Origin: Proteiniclasticum aestuarii
GTDB lineage: Bacteria; Bacillota; Clostridia; Clostridiales; Clostridiaceae
Direction: 5' to 3'
Assembly (NCBI RefSeq): GCF_017368455.1
Contig: NZ_JAFNJU010000004.1
Span: 1-64,000, forward strand
DNA length: 64,000 nt
Notes under the pieces: generated by a model
What the model saw: the letters and a program-made list of their open reading frames with translations, nothing else
What the model was told of the DNA's origin: nothing
Database searches by the model: none
Translations under genes and position numbers: made by a program
Part shown: positions 16,610 to 28,786 of the stretch, one piece after another
Layout: each line of letters starts with the position of its first letter
Numbering within the stretch: position 1 is the first letter of the stretch

Positions 16610-16644
16610 GTAGTCTGCACTAGGATAAAAGTACCATTTTAAAA

Positions 16645-16720
16645 TGGTCGGGGTGACAGGGATTGAACCTGCGACCTCATGCTCCCAAAGCACGCGCGCT
16701 CCCAGCTGCGCTACACCCCG
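16645..16720 (-). tRNA. tRNA-Pro(TGG), copy 2
   Basis: Same sequence as the gene at 16203-16278; anticodon TGG, encoded CCA. It is the promoter-proximal gene of the array. Confidence 0.95.
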
Positions 16721-16750
16721 TGGGTCGTCTTGTTTTCGACGACAAAAATA

Positions 16751-16779
16751 ATTCTATACTAAAATCCGGTGCCCGTCAA
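16751..16779 (-). promoter_or_regulatory. promoter of the tRNA array
   Basis: Minus-strand TTGACG (16774-16779), a 17-bp spacer and TAGAAT (16751-16756), 31 bp before the first tRNA. The remainder of 16780-17013 shows nothing I recognise. Confidence 0.65.
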
Positions 16780-17013
16780 TACCTTACCTGGAAGATTTTT
16801 CGGGATTCTTTTTCCGGAAAGCTAAATCCCTTATGCCTCAATCCAAAAAGACGAATAATTATTTCCCCGTCTTCAGAGTCTACTACATGGCGTCATAGAA
16901 TTATCCTGCTCCAGAAAAATGTCATTGCCGCTGGAAACTAAGGTCAATTATGATTATAACCCAACTGTCCTATTATTAAAAGTACAAAAGTCAAAAAAGA
17001 CGATAATTTGCTT

Positions 17014-17712
17014 TTATTCCAGGGTGGATTTTTCTCCTGCAGGCACCTTACTGGATGCAAAAAGAGGCTGCGGTCTGCCAAGGAAAATCTGCACTTTCTC
17101 TTTCAGAAGGTTCGAGAAAATCCCCACGAATTTTCCGATAAGAAGAGCAGAGATCAGCGTGCCGATTCCAATACCGTCCATTCTCCTGAGAAATCCCAGC
17201 GAGAACAAAAGACTGAAGACCACCATGGTCAGATCAAAATACACTTTGATTCTGGAGAAGGGTTTTCCCGTCTTATAGGAGATGGCTTCTGTGAGCCCTT
17301 CTCCTGGAAGCGGCATGATTCTTGGAGCAATATAGAGAAAAATCCCAAGGCCGCAGAGGGCCGCACTGGACACCGCAAGCACCACGCGAAGAGCCATGGA
17401 AGAAGGCGTCGCGAAATCATGAAGCAGGAAATTAGACAGGTTCACGAAGTATCCGAAAGCGATGGATACGAGAATCTGGATACTGCTTAGAATCTTGAAT
17501 TCCCTTCTCAGAATGAAGAGCTGCACCACAATAAAGGAGATGAACACCGCCATGGTGAAATATCCCATTTCGACGTCAGCGATTCTGCTCAGCACATAGG
17601 GCAGTGAACTTACTGGTGAAACGCCCAGATTGCTTTTCACCGAGACGGAGATTCCGAAGGCCAGCACAAAAAGGCCCAGCACATAGATCCCGATTTTCTT
17701 ACCGATTGTCAT
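17014..17712 (-). CDS. YczE/YitT-like integral membrane protein
   Basis: A 232-residue protein with about five to six hydrophobic segments. It resembles the YczE family: IGIYVLGLFVLAFGISVSVKSNLGVSP at the N-terminus and GLGIFLYIAPRIMPLPGEGLTEA near the middle. In Bacillus YczE is needed for post-translational assembly of some antibiotics, but the molecular function of the family is not established. ATG 17712 is preferred because GGGGG lies upstream; the frame is open for 12 more codons without a site. It is the last gene of the housekeeping operon and may have been added to it. Confidence 0.8.
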   Translation of the reverse strand: MTIGKKIGIYVLGLFVLAFGISVSVKSNLGVSPVSSLPYVLSRIADVEMGYFTMAVFISFIVVQLFILRREFKILSSIQILVSIAFGYFVNLSNFLLHDFATPSSMALRVVLAVSSAALCGLGIFLYIAPRIMPLPGEGLTEAISYKTGKPFSRIKVYFDLTMVVFSLLFSLGFLRRMDGIGIGTLISALLIGKFVGIFSNLLKEKVQIFLGRPQPLFASSKVPAGEKSTLE

Positions 17713-17748
17713 ATATGATTTCCCCCGAATATTCTTCAATTTCTTCAA

Positions 17749-18228
17749 CTATAGATGCACAATCTCAAAGGAAAACGCCTTCCCTCTGATCTCGAGAAAA
17801 GCCATGCTTTTCTTCTGCCCGTTTTTCGGCAGCGCAGCGCTGCCGGGATTCAGCAGATGAACGCCACCAATGTTTTCTTCTCCCGCCACATGGGTATGGC
17901 CGTAGAGGGCGATCTTGGCCCCTTTTCTCGCAGCCTCACCCGCAAGAAGGTGCAGACTCCTCTTGACCCCCTGTTCGTGTCCATGGACCGCATAGACGGC
18001 GGTATCCTCCACTTCCATGTACAGGGCATGGTTCATGCCATAGGCATAATCACAGTTTCCAGGCACTCTTCGCACTTCCCGGTCCAAAATGGCCTCCATG
18101 GCATCCGCATCCTCCATGACATCCCCCAGATGCAGAATCAGATCCGGCTTCTCCATTTCAATCTTTTCACAGACCCTGTTGATGGCGCTCATGGATTTAT
18201 GGGTATCAGAGACGATGGCGATCCTCAA
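17749..18228 (-). CDS. YfcE-family metallophosphoesterase
   Basis: A 159-residue calcineurin-like phosphoesterase. Metal-binding motifs are in order: IVSDTHK (residues 5-11), HLGDVMEDAD (33-42), VPGNCDY (about 55-61), AVHGHEQG and YGHTHVAG. Members hydrolyse phosphodiesters such as bis-pNPP in vitro, and the natural substrate is not agreed. The start overlaps the rdgB reading frame by 23 nt, the usual rph-rdgB-yfcE arrangement in Firmicutes. Confidence 0.92.
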   Translation of the reverse strand: MRIAIVSDTHKSMSAINRVCEKIEMEKPDLILHLGDVMEDADAMEAILDREVRRVPGNCDYAYGMNHALYMEVEDTAVYAVHGHEQGVKRSLHLLAGEAARKGAKIALYGHTHVAGEENIGGVHLLNPGSAALPKNGQKKSMAFLEIRGKAFSFEIVHL

Positions 18229-18829
18229 TCTTCCTCAGCTCCTTGATTAAATTCTGAAGCGCATTTCCTCTGTGGGAAACACGGTTCTTTTCTTCACTGG
18301 AGGCGACCCCGAAGGATTTCCCCAGATCATCGGAATGGAAAAGGGGATCATAGCCGAATCCGCCGTTTCCGGTCAGTCCATGAAGGATTCTTCCTTTGGC
18401 TTCCCCAAAGACTCTCAGATCCAGATCCTTGCCCAGAAGCACCATGGCCGTGACAAACTGCGCACCGCGCTTATCCTCCGGTACGTCCTTTAGCTCCTCC
18501 AGGAGCTTCTCATTGTTCCTGTCATCATCATGGGCAACTCCAGCGTAGCGGGCGGAATAGACCCCAGGGGCTCCCTCCAGGTGGTCCACCGCAAGACCTG
18601 AATCATCGGAGAGAACCAGTGTGTTCTCCTTTTCTTCCTCATCCAGGGTTTCATAGATCTCAAACGCCTTTTTGTAGGCATTCCCCATGAAGGTGTCCCG
18701 GTCTTCTTCCACCTCGATGTCGATGCCGGCATCTTTCAGGCTCAGAATCTCAAACTGAAACTCCTTCAGCATATCCTTGATTTCCTTCACTTTATGGGCA
18801 TTGTTGCTGGCAATGATCAGTCTTTTCAT
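18206..18829 (-). CDS. rdgB: XTP/dITP diphosphatase
   Basis: A 207-residue HAM1/RdgB protein that removes non-canonical purine triphosphates (ITP, XTP) before they enter nucleic acids. It starts with IIASNNAHKVKEI and contains VLSDDSGLAVDHLEGAPGVYSARYAG and GNGGFGYDPLF, and ends SHRGNALQ. Its start shares one base with the rph stop (TAATG). Length is normal. Confidence 0.95.
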   Translation of the reverse strand: MKRLIIASNNAHKVKEIKDMLKEFQFEILSLKDAGIDIEVEEDRDTFMGNAYKKAFEIYETLDEEEKENTLVLSDDSGLAVDHLEGAPGVYSARYAGVAHDDDRNNEKLLEELKDVPEDKRGAQFVTAMVLLGKDLDLRVFGEAKGRILHGLTGNGGFGYDPLFHSDDLGKSFGVASSEEKNRVSHRGNALQNLIKELRKIEDRHRL

Positions 18830-19563
18830 TACAGAATCCTCCTCAGATCTTCTCCCATGATCTCCTTCACCTGGGCAAGCAGGTCCTCGTTCCCTTTGGA
18901 AGCCAGGGTCAGAAGTGCATTCATTTCCTTCGCGGTGAACGGTCTCTCTTCCCCCGTTCCCTGAAGCTCTATGAATTCACCTTTTTCGTTCATGATCACG
19001 TTCATATCCACCATGGCCGTGGAGTCCTCCGCATAGTTCAGATCCAGAATCGGACCTTCTTCGCCGATGCCCACACTGATGGCGGAAACCATGCCGCTGA
19101 TGGGATAGGTTTCAAAAGGTGTCTCCTTATCGATGGCATTCACCGCATCGGTAAGGGCTACAAAAGCACCGGTGATGGAAGCGCATCTTGTGCCGCCATC
19201 GGCCTGAATGACATCACAGTCGATCCAGATGGTTCTTTCACCTAGGACATCCAGATTCATCACCGAGCGCAGACTTCTGCCGATGAGCCGCTGAATTTCC
19301 GTGCTTCGGCCATCCAGCCTGAGTCTTGAGATATCCCTGTTCTTTCTGGTCTGGGTGGAACTGGGCAGCATGGCATATTCGGCCGTGACCCAGCCCTTTC
19401 CTGTGCCTTTCAGAAAGGCAGGCACCTTCTCCTCCACGGTGGCTGTGCAGATGACCTTGGTGTCGCCCATCTCAATGAGCACAGACCCCTTGGAGTATTT
19501 TGTGAATCCTCTCGTTATTTTCAGCTTTCTCAGTTCGTCCTGGTTTCTTCCATCTATTCTCAT
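18829..19563 (-). CDS. rph: ribonuclease PH
   Basis: A 244-residue 3'-5' phosphorolytic exoribonuclease that trims tRNA 3' ends. It begins RIDGRNQDELRKLKITRGF and includes GWVTAEYAMLPSST and RLIGRSLRSV with the conserved phosphate-binding Arg residues, then IDCDVIQADGGTR. It is preceded by GAGGAGAG. It starts 20 nt after the AIR-synthase-like gene stops, so it is part of the same transcript. Confidence 0.96.
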   Translation of the reverse strand: MRIDGRNQDELRKLKITRGFTKYSKGSVLIEMGDTKVICTATVEEKVPAFLKGTGKGWVTAEYAMLPSSTQTRKNRDISRLRLDGRSTEIQRLIGRSLRSVMNLDVLGERTIWIDCDVIQADGGTRCASITGAFVALTDAVNAIDKETPFETYPISGMVSAISVGIGEEGPILDLNYAEDSTAMVDMNVIMNEKGEFIELQGTGEERPFTAKEMNALLTLASKGNEDLLAQVKEIMGEDLRRIL

Positions 19564-19582
19564 AGCTCTCTCCTCTTACAGT

Positions 19583-20566
19583 CTACTTATCGTACAGTTT
19601 GTATATTTCGTCTCTCGTCGGTGCTTCCACATGGATTTCCTGGCCCTCTTTCACCAGAAAGCTGCCCTCTTCCAGCACTTCTCCGATGACATGGGCTTCG
19701 ATGCCGTGCTTCTTCAGGAGCGTCAGGGCCTCTTCTTCCTTTTCCACGGTGAGCAGCATGCTGCCGGAGGAAATCAGCTTCAGAGGGTCCAGTGAAAAGG
19801 CATCGCAGAGCTTCCTTGTCACGGCTCGCACAGGAAGCCTGTCCTCATATACCCGGAATCCTTTTCCCGATGCTTCCTTCACTTCCCACAGCGCCCCCAG
19901 AACGCCGCCTTCGGTGATGTCGTGCATGGAGGAAGCAAGATTTCTCAGAAGCCGTCCTTCCTTCAGTACAGAGAGCTCCTTCGAGAAGCCCCTGGCTTCC
20001 TTCATTTCCGCCGCAGTGAGCACTTCCTTCGCTTGTTCGAAGAAGTCTGCCACCAGGATGGACGTGCCTTCCAGTCCCAGAGCCTTGGTCACGATGATCT
20101 TGTCCCCGGCTTTCGCCCCGCCGGTCCAGACCACTTCTTCACCCGGGTCCATGGTGCCGATGGCCGTCACCGATACGATCATGCGGTTCACCGCATCCGT
20201 CACTTCCGTATGGCCGCCGAGAATCATCACCTCATTTTCCTTTGCTTCCCTGGAGATGTCTCTCATGACTTTTTCGATGTCGATGAGGGAAGCCTCCTTG
20301 GGCGCAAGAATGGTCACCATGATCCCCAGGGGTCTTGCCCCTGTGGTGGCGATGTCGTTGATGTTGATGTGGAAGGCGATGTGCCCTGCACCTTCCGCCG
20401 CAGCCGTCACAGGGTCCGTGGAGAGAATCAGTTTTTCTTCCCCCAGGTTCACCACCGCGCAGTCTTCTCCCACGGCGCCGCCCTTTTCCACTTCAGGCCG
20501 TATGGCTCCCTGATTTCTTGCAAGGAGCTTTTTTAAAACATCCCAGTTCAGTTTTCCTGTTATCAT
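19583..20566 (-). CDS. AIR synthase/HypE-like protein
   Basis: A 327-residue protein of the PurM/HypE/ThiL/SelD ATP-binding superfamily. The N-terminal GEDCAVVNLGEEKLILSTDPV and HININDIATTGARPLGIM, then VMILGGHTEVTDAVNR, are typical, and the C-terminal domain has MHDITEGGVLGALWEV. It lacks the C-terminal Cys motif of HypE and no hydrogenase maturation genes are nearby, so it is an orphan member of unknown reaction. It heads the operon with rph, rdgB and the phosphoesterase. Confidence 0.85.
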   Translation of the reverse strand: MITGKLNWDVLKKLLARNQGAIRPEVEKGGAVGEDCAVVNLGEEKLILSTDPVTAAAEGAGHIAFHININDIATTGARPLGIMVTILAPKEASLIDIEKVMRDISREAKENEVMILGGHTEVTDAVNRMIVSVTAIGTMDPGEEVVWTGGAKAGDKIIVTKALGLEGTSILVADFFEQAKEVLTAAEMKEARGFSKELSVLKEGRLLRNLASSMHDITEGGVLGALWEVKEASGKGFRVYEDRLPVRAVTRKLCDAFSLDPLKLISSGSMLLTVEKEEEALTLLKKHGIEAHVIGEVLEEGSFLVKEGQEIHVEAPTRDEIYKLYDK

Positions 20567-20603
20567 TTCTTCTACCTGTTTCCTCTAAAATAAATCTATT
20601 CTC

Positions 20604-20631
20604 ATTTTAGCACAGCTGAGGGAAGATACAA
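20604..20631 (-). promoter_or_regulatory. promoter of the AIR-synthase-like/rph/rdgB operon
   Basis: Minus-strand TTGTAT (20626-20631), a 16-bp spacer and TAAAAT (20604-20609) with a TG extension, 38 bp before the first gene. Confidence 0.55.
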
Positions 20632-20759
20632 ACACCTGACCCTAAGCCCGTGAAGCGCAGATTTCACGACAGCCTTCAACTGTTTCATGATACACGCTTC
20701 TTTAATGATTTCCTATGCTCCGGAAAAACCGAAGGCTGACTCATCTCTATATGGAAACA

Positions 20760-20791
20760 GATGCCCAGGGGCAAAGGCTCCCGGGCATCTC
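20760..20791 (-). terminator. candidate terminator after gatB
   Basis: Stem AGATGCCC-GGG paired with CCC-GGGCATCT just past the gatB stop, followed on the minus strand by GTTTCC. The stem is strong but the T-tract is short. Confidence 0.5.
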
Positions 20792-20800
20792 GTGATTCAC

Positions 20801-22234
20801 TTATATTCTTCTGTCCAGCTCTTCCTTCACCAGCTTGTTGATGATGGCCGGATTCGCTTTTCCCTTTGTCGCCTTCATGGTCTGGCCCACAGCAAAGCCC
20901 ATGATCTTGGTTTTTCCGTTTCTGTAGTCCTCCACCACATTGGGATGAGCATCCAGCACTTTCTTCACTTCAGAAAGGATGAAGTCCTCATCATTATTCT
21001 GAACCAGCCCCTTCTCCTCCACGATGACCTTGGGATTTTTTCCCTCGGCAAACATGAACTCCACCACCTTTTTGGCGATGGCTGTGGAGATGGTGCCTTC
21101 CCGAATGAGCCCCAGAAGGTCGGAAAGATCCTTCGGCGTGAACTGCAGCTCGGAAATCCAGGTGCCCTTTTCATTCATGAGCCTCGAAATATCGCCCATG
21201 AGCCAGTTGGAAGCGCCCTTGGCGTCTCCTGAAATCTTTGCGGTCTCATCAAAGAAGTCCGCCATGTCTTCCGTTAATGTCAGCACCATGGCGTCGTAGG
21301 CAGGAATGCCGTATTCGCGCACGAAGCGCTCCTCCTTCTCATGAGGAAGCTCCCTGATGCTTGCCCGGATGCCTTCGATCCACTCTTCACTGATATTGAG
21401 GGACACCAGGTCCCCTTCCGGGAAGTAGCGGTAATCGTTGGCCATTTCCTTGGAACGCATGACCACCGTCTTCTCGGCAGATTCATCCCATCTTCTGGTC
21501 TCCACCGTGAGCTTCTCCCCGTTTTCCAGAGCAGCAACCTGCCTGTCGAACTCATAGCGGAGCGCCTTCTCCAGCGCCTTGAAGGAGTTCATGTTCTTGA
21601 TTTCGCTTTTCACTCCATACTCAGTAGCTCCCTTTTCCCGGATGGAGATGTTTCCATCACAGCGCAGGGATCCTTCCTCCATCTTCACATCGGATACCCC
21701 TAGAGAAAGCAGAATGGATCTCAGTTTGGTGAGATACTGGGTGGCTTCCTCAGGTGTCCGGATATCGGGTTTTGAAACGATCTCGATGAGCGGAACCCCG
21801 GAACGGTTGAAATCCACCAGTGTGCCCTTACTGGAATGAAGCTGCTTGCCCGCATCCTCTTCCATATGGATTCTCTCCAGACCGATCTTCTTCTTTTCCC
21901 CCTCGGCGGTGGTCACCTCGATGTATCCGTCGTAGCAGATGGGAAAATCATTCTGGGTGATCTGGTAGCTCTTGGGTGCATCCGGATAGAAATAGTTCTT
22001 CCGGTCGAACCGGTTGAACCGGTTGATGCTGCAGTTCAGCGCAAGCCCCGTCTTGATGGCCTTGTTCACCACTTCCAGGTTCACCCTGGGCAGTGCCCCT
22101 GGGAGACCCAGACAGACAGGACACACATGGGAGTTCGGTTTCCCGCCATACTGTGTGGTACATCCGCAGAAAGCCTTGGTTTTCGTGGATAGTTCTACAT
22201 GGACTTCCAGTCCAATGACTGCTTCATAGTTCAT
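20801..22234 (-). CDS. gatB: Asp/Glu-tRNA amidotransferase subunit B
   Basis: A 477-residue GatB. It recognises the mischarged tRNA and activates the acyl group with ATP, while GatA supplies ammonia. It begins YEAVIGLEVHVEL and has the zinc-site Cys pairs in FCGC and CPVCLGLPG, then DRKNYFYPDAPKSYQI and HMEEDAGKQLH. The C-terminal tail (residues about 330-477) is the YqeY-like helical domain. It starts 14 nt after gatA and ends the gatCAB operon. Confidence 0.97.
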   Translation of the reverse strand: MNYEAVIGLEVHVELSTKTKAFCGCTTQYGGKPNSHVCPVCLGLPGALPRVNLEVVNKAIKTGLALNCSINRFNRFDRKNYFYPDAPKSYQITQNDFPICYDGYIEVTTAEGEKKKIGLERIHMEEDAGKQLHSSKGTLVDFNRSGVPLIEIVSKPDIRTPEEATQYLTKLRSILLSLGVSDVKMEEGSLRCDGNISIREKGATEYGVKSEIKNMNSFKALEKALRYEFDRQVAALENGEKLTVETRRWDESAEKTVVMRSKEMANDYRYFPEGDLVSLNISEEWIEGIRASIRELPHEKEERFVREYGIPAYDAMVLTLTEDMADFFDETAKISGDAKGASNWLMGDISRLMNEKGTWISELQFTPKDLSDLLGLIREGTISTAIAKKVVEFMFAEGKNPKVIVEEKGLVQNNDEDFILSEVKKVLDAHPNVVEDYRNGKTKIMGFAVGQTMKATKGKANPAIINKLVKEELDRRI

Positions 22235-22248
22235 CTTCTCTCCCCCTC

Positions 22249-23694
22249 CTATAATCCTGGTGTCATGTCAAGCTTCAGGCTGTCTTCCACCGCATAGGCG
22301 ATGTTTAAGATGCCCTGCTCGTCGAAGTGATTCCCCATGATCTGAAGACCCAGAGGAAGTCCGTTGACCTTACCGGACGGAATGGATACCGCAGGAATTC
22401 CTGCGATGTTCACAGGCACCGTATAGATGTCGTTGAGATACATGGCCATGATGTCTTCCGTATTGTCTCCGATCTTAAAGGCCGGAGTGGGTGTGGTGGG
22501 GGATATGATGGCATCATAGCTTCTGAAGATCTCCTTGTATTCCTCCTGGATGAGCTTACGCACCTTCAGCGCTTTGCTGTAGTAGGCATCATAGTATCCC
22601 GCAGAAAGAACATAGGTCCCCAGCATGATTCTTCTCTTCACTTCCGCACCGAAGCCCTCGCTTCTGGATTTCTTGTAGAGATCCAGAAGGTCCGCCGCGT
22701 CCTCTGCTCTCTTTCCGTAACGGATGCCATCGAATCTGGCCAGATTCGAGGATGCCTCTGCGGAAGAAATGATGTAGTAGGCCGCCAGAGAATAGTCCGT
22801 CAGCTTCAGATCGATGAAATCAATCTCAGCACCCAGGTCCTTCAGCACTTCGATCATGTCCATGAGATTCTTTCTGGCGTCTTCGTTCAGCCCTTCTCCA
22901 AGAAAGTCCTTGGCGATGGCGATTTTCTTTCCACGGATGTCCTTATTGAGTCCTGTGAAAAGATCCGCCTTTTCTCTCTTGTTGGTGGTCATATCCATTT
23001 CGTCGTGACCGCTGATGGAGGTGGTCAGAAGCGCCAGATCCCGTACGTCTCCTGCAAAGGTGCCCACCTGATCCAGAGTGGATCCGAAGGCGGTGACGCC
23101 GTATCTGGAGATGTTTCCATAGGTGGGCTTCAGGCCCGGGATCCCGCAGAACGCAGCAGGCTGTCTTACGGAGCCTCCTGTATCAGTCCCCAGGGAAAGG
23201 GGCACTTCCAGAGCGGAAACCGCTGCAGCGGAGCCTCCTGATGAACCGCCCGGCACTCTATCCAGGTCATGGGGATTTCTGGTGATCTTATAGGCGCTGT
23301 GCTCCGTGGAAGAACCCATGGCGAATTCATCCATGTTGAGCTTGCCCAGGATGATGGCTCCATCTTCCTTGAGCCTTGTCACCACCGTGGCATCATAAGG
23401 CGCAATGTATCCTTCCATGAACTTCGACGCGCAGGTGTTCTGCATGCCCCTGACGGAAATATTGTCCTTGATGCCTACAGGAATGCCCGAAAGCATCCCA
23501 CCGCTTCTCTTCTTCTCATCGATTTCTCTTGCTCTTTTCAGGCTTTCTTCTTTATTGACATAAAGAAATGCATCCACTTTGGGTTCCACTTCTTCGATTC
23601 TCTGAAGAAAACTGCCTACGATCTCTTCGCTCTTCACTTCCCCCTTGGTAAGAAGTTCCTTCAGCTCATGGGATTTCATTCTAAATAAGTCCAT
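22249..23694 (-). CDS. gatA: Asp/Glu-tRNA amidotransferase subunit A
   Basis: A 481-residue amidase that releases ammonia from glutamine for transfer onto Asp-tRNA-Asn or Glu-tRNA-Gln. The Ser-cisSer-Lys triad is visible: Lys in PVGIKDNI, and the two serines in [12 protein letters not shown] and [12 protein letters not shown]. Its start shares one base with the gatC stop. Length is standard. Confidence 0.97.
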   Translation of the reverse strand: MDLFRMKSHELKELLTKGEVKSEEIVGSFLQRIEEVEPKVDAFLYVNKEESLKRAREIDEKKRSGGMLSGIPVGIKDNISVRGMQNTCASKFMEGYIAPYDATVVTRLKEDGAIILGKLNMDEFAMGSSTEHSAYKITRNPHDLDRVPGGSSGGSAAAVSALEVPLSLGTDTGGSVRQPAAFCGIPGLKPTYGNISRYGVTAFGSTLDQVGTFAGDVRDLALLTTSISGHDEMDMTTNKREKADLFTGLNKDIRGKKIAIAKDFLGEGLNEDARKNLMDMIEVLKDLGAEIDFIDLKLTDYSLAAYYIISSAEASSNLARFDGIRYGKRAEDAADLLDLYKKSRSEGFGAEVKRRIMLGTYVLSAGYYDAYYSKALKVRKLIQEEYKEIFRSYDAIISPTTPTPAFKIGDNTEDIMAMYLNDIYTVPVNIAGIPAVSIPSGKVNGLPLGLQIMGNHFDEQGILNIAYAVEDSLKLDMTPGL

Positions 23695-23993
23695 TATGCA
23701 TCCTCCCTGTCTATCACGCTGGGAACCTTGAGATAATCCTCCACACGCTCCGGCGCATTCATGAGAAAATCTTCCGTGGTGAGAGACTCCTCCACCACAT
23801 CTTCCCGATATACATTCTCGATGTAGAGCGGATTCACAAGAATCTCCACCTCATCCGTGTCCAGCTCCTGAAGCTTGTCCACATAGGACAGGATCATATT
23901 AAGATCCGTAACCAGTCCATCCTTTTCCTCTTCACTTATGTGGAGCCTGGCCAGCTCCTTGATATAGTCTACGTCCTTTCTGGATACCGCCAT
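23694..23993 (-). CDS. gatC: Asp/Glu-tRNA amidotransferase subunit C
   Basis: A 99-residue GatC that wraps around the GatA-GatB interface. It begins [22 protein letters not shown] and ends [16 protein letters not shown], both typical. A GGAGGTG ribosome site lies just before the ATG. It is the first gene of gatCAB. Confidence 0.93.
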   Translation of the reverse strand: MAVSRKDVDYIKELARLHISEEEKDGLVTDLNMILSYVDKLQELDTDEVEILVNPLYIENVYREDVVEESLTTEDFLMNAPERVEDYLKVPSVIDREDA

Positions 23994-24024
23994 ATCACAC
24001 CTCCATAAATTATTCTATCTACAA

Positions 24025-24058
24025 GGAAAAAGTTACGACATGAGGTCATAACTTTTCC
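24025..24058 (-). other. hairpin in the gatC leader
   Basis: About 14-bp stem (GGAAAAAGTTACGAC with GTCATAACTTTTCC, one bulge and one wobble) 32 nt before gatC. The minus strand has no good T-tract after it, so it may be a weak terminator of the upstream unit or a leader structure of gatCAB. Confidence 0.4.
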
Positions 24059-24093
24059 GCAAAAAACCTTATACTATTTTAGCATAACTCTTT

Positions 24094-26458
<2,365 letters not shown>

Positions 26459-28693
26459 CTAGGCCAGCTCCAGCGGCGCCAGACTCAGCATCAGGTGCTT
26501 GATGCCCATATTATCGAAGGCGATGGTGAGCTTCACATCTCCCTTGGCATCCTGGGTGCTGATGATGGTGCCCACACCGAATTTCGGATGCTTCACCTTG
26601 GCACCGGGTGTAAGATCCTCCGGCCCCATGGCCTTGTGGCCCGGTACATCCAGAATCCTTGCGGCATCCTCCAGGGCTTTCTCCACATTGTAATCCGTGT
26701 ACTTGAGATTCTTGTCCTTGTACTTGATGGTATGGGGATTCACATTCTTCCTGTAGGCCTTCTTCTCGTCATTGAGATACTCCTTCAGGGCCGATGGGAT
26801 ATCCAGCAGAAAATCCGATGCGGGATAGTTCACGATTCTGCCATAGACCATACGGCTCTCGGCATAGGTCAGGTAGAGCTCTTCCATGGCTCTTGTGATG
26901 CCCACATAGGCGAGCCTTCTGGATTCTTCCATTTCCTTGGGGTCATTGAAGGAGGAGGAACCCGGAAACAGTCCGTTCTCCATGCCCACCATGAAGACCA
27001 CCGGAAACTCCAGTCCTTTGGCGCTGTGCAGCGTCATCAGCGTCACACTGTCCGCGTCTTCATCGTAGTTGTCGATGTCCGCCACCAGCACCACCGTCTC
27101 CAGAAAGTCAGCAAGAGAGGGTTCTTCCGTCTTCATCTCATATTCCAGCACCACATTGACGAATTCCTCCAGATTCTCCACACGGGAGATGTCCTCCGGG
27201 CTTTTGGATTCCCGAAGCTCCTTGAGATAACCGGTTTCCTTCAGAATATGGTCCACCAGCTCCGAAAGCTTCAGGTCCAGCTGCTTTTCATTGAAGGACA
27301 GCACCATGTCCCGGAAACCGCGCACCGCCGAAAGAGCTCCAGCGGTAAGAATCCTGTACTCCTCCACTTCCATGATGGTGTCGAAAAGACTTTCCTCCTG
27401 GGCATTGGCATTCATCTGCAGTTTCTCCACGGTGGTGTTTCCGATCTTACGCTTGGGCACATTGATGATTCTTCTCAGGCTCACCTCATCAAAGGGATTG
27501 TTGATGATCTTCAGGTAGGCCAGTATGTCCTTGATTTCCTTACGGTCGTAGAACTTCAGTCCCCCAATGAGCTTGTAGGGCACCCCTTCTCTCATGAGGG
27601 CTTCCTCGAACTTTCTGGACTGGGCGTTGGTTCTGTAGAGCACGGCCATTTCCCTGTAGTTTCTCCCGTCTCTGTAGAGTCTTTCCATTTCACGGACCAC
27701 GAAGTTCGCCTCGTCAAAATCGTCCGTGGCGCGGTAGACTTTGATCTTGCCCCCTTCATCCTTGGTCTTCTTCAGGGTCTTCTCTTTTCTTTCCGTGTTG
27801 TTCTTGATCACCGCATTGGCTGCAGCCAGGATGTTCCCCACACTCCGGTAGTTCTTCTCCAGCTTCACCACTTTGGCCAGGGGATAATCCATCTCGAAAT
27901 CGAGAATGTTTCTGATATCGGCGCCTCTGAACTGATAGATGCTCTGGTCGTCATCGCCCACCACGCAGATGTTCTTGTGGTCTTTCGTCAGGAGCTGCAC
28001 CAGTCTGTACTGGGCGTGGTTCGTATCCTGATACTCATCCACCAGAACGTAGCGGAACTTGTCCTGATATCTTTTCAGCACATCCGGGAACTTCTCGAAG
28101 ACTTCCACGGTCTTCATGATGATGTCGTCAAAGTCCAGGGCGTTATTCTGCTTCAGTTTCTTCTGATAGAGGATGTAGGCATCAGCTACCTTGTTCAGAC
28201 GGAAATGGTACTCGTTCTTCTTCTTGAAATCCAGCGGCGTCTCCAGAAGATTCTTCGCCGTGGAGATATGACTGATGATCTCCTTATCCGTCAGATCCTT
28301 TTCATCGATGGAAAGCTCCTTGGTCACCTGCTTCATGAGGGACTTCTGGTCATAGCTGTCATAGATGGTGAAATCCTTCTTGTATCCGATGGCTTCTATT
28401 TCACGTCTCAGGATTTTCGCACAGCTGGAGTGGAAGGTGGAGATCCACATATACTCTGCTGTATCTCCCACCAGGGTCTTCACTCTTTCCTTCATCTCGC
28501 CGGCAGCCTTGTTGGTGAACGTGATAGCCAGAATCTCATAGGGACTGACCCTCTTCTCCTGGATCATATAGGCGATTCTATGGGTCAGCACTCGGGTCTT
28601 TCCTGAACCTGCACCGGCTAATATGAGAAGCGGCCCCTCGGTGGTAGTGGTCGCGATATATTGCTCTTCATTCAACAGTTCTTTTAAATCCAC
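26459..28693 (-). CDS. pcrA: ATP-dependent DNA helicase
   Basis: A 744-residue superfamily I helicase. It has the Q motif region NEEQ, Walker A in AGAGSGKT, motif II DEYQDTN, motif III GDDDQSIYQFRGA, motif IV and motif VI VGITRA. The C-terminal Tudor-like part is in PGAKVKHPKFGVG. It unwinds DNA in replication and repair and clears RecA or RNA polymerase. The start is GTG 28693 with AAGGAG 8 nt upstream. An in-frame extension to 28786 has no site and runs over the upstream promoter. Confidence 0.96.
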   Translation of the reverse strand: MDLKELLNEEQYIATTTTEGPLLILAGAGSGKTRVLTHRIAYMIQEKRVSPYEILAITFTNKAAGEMKERVKTLVGDTAEYMWISTFHSSCAKILRREIEAIGYKKDFTIYDSYDQKSLMKQVTKELSIDEKDLTDKEIISHISTAKNLLETPLDFKKKNEYHFRLNKVADAYILYQKKLKQNNALDFDDIIMKTVEVFEKFPDVLKRYQDKFRYVLVDEYQDTNHAQYRLVQLLTKDHKNICVVGDDDQSIYQFRGADIRNILDFEMDYPLAKVVKLEKNYRSVGNILAAANAVIKNNTERKEKTLKKTKDEGGKIKVYRATDDFDEANFVVREMERLYRDGRNYREMAVLYRTNAQSRKFEEALMREGVPYKLIGGLKFYDRKEIKDILAYLKIINNPFDEVSLRRIINVPKRKIGNTTVEKLQMNANAQEESLFDTIMEVEEYRILTAGALSAVRGFRDMVLSFNEKQLDLKLSELVDHILKETGYLKELRESKSPEDISRVENLEEFVNVVLEYEMKTEEPSLADFLETVVLVADIDNYDEDADSVTLMTLHSAKGLEFPVVFMVGMENGLFPGSSSFNDPKEMEESRRLAYVGITRAMEELYLTYAESRMVYGRIVNYPASDFLLDIPSALKEYLNDEKKAYRKNVNPHTIKYKDKNLKYTDYNVEKALEDAARILDVPGHKAMGPEDLTPGAKVKHPKFGVGTIISTQDAKGDVKLTIAFDNMGIKHLMLSLAPLELA

Positions 28694-28721
28694 ATTCTCA
28701 ACTCCTTCTTTCTCAACCTCA

Positions 28722-28730
28722 ATTATAACA
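28722..28730 (-). promoter_or_regulatory. extended -10 promoter of pcrA-ligA
   Basis: Minus-strand TGTTATAAT with a perfect TATAAT at 28722-28727 and the TG extension, 29 bp before pcrA. It lies downstream of the sRNA terminator, so pcrA is transcribed independently. Confidence 0.5.
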
Positions 28731-28786
28731 CAGAAGAACCCCTTGAATATAGGGTGAATTCGAACAGATGTTTTATGTCCGGGCAC

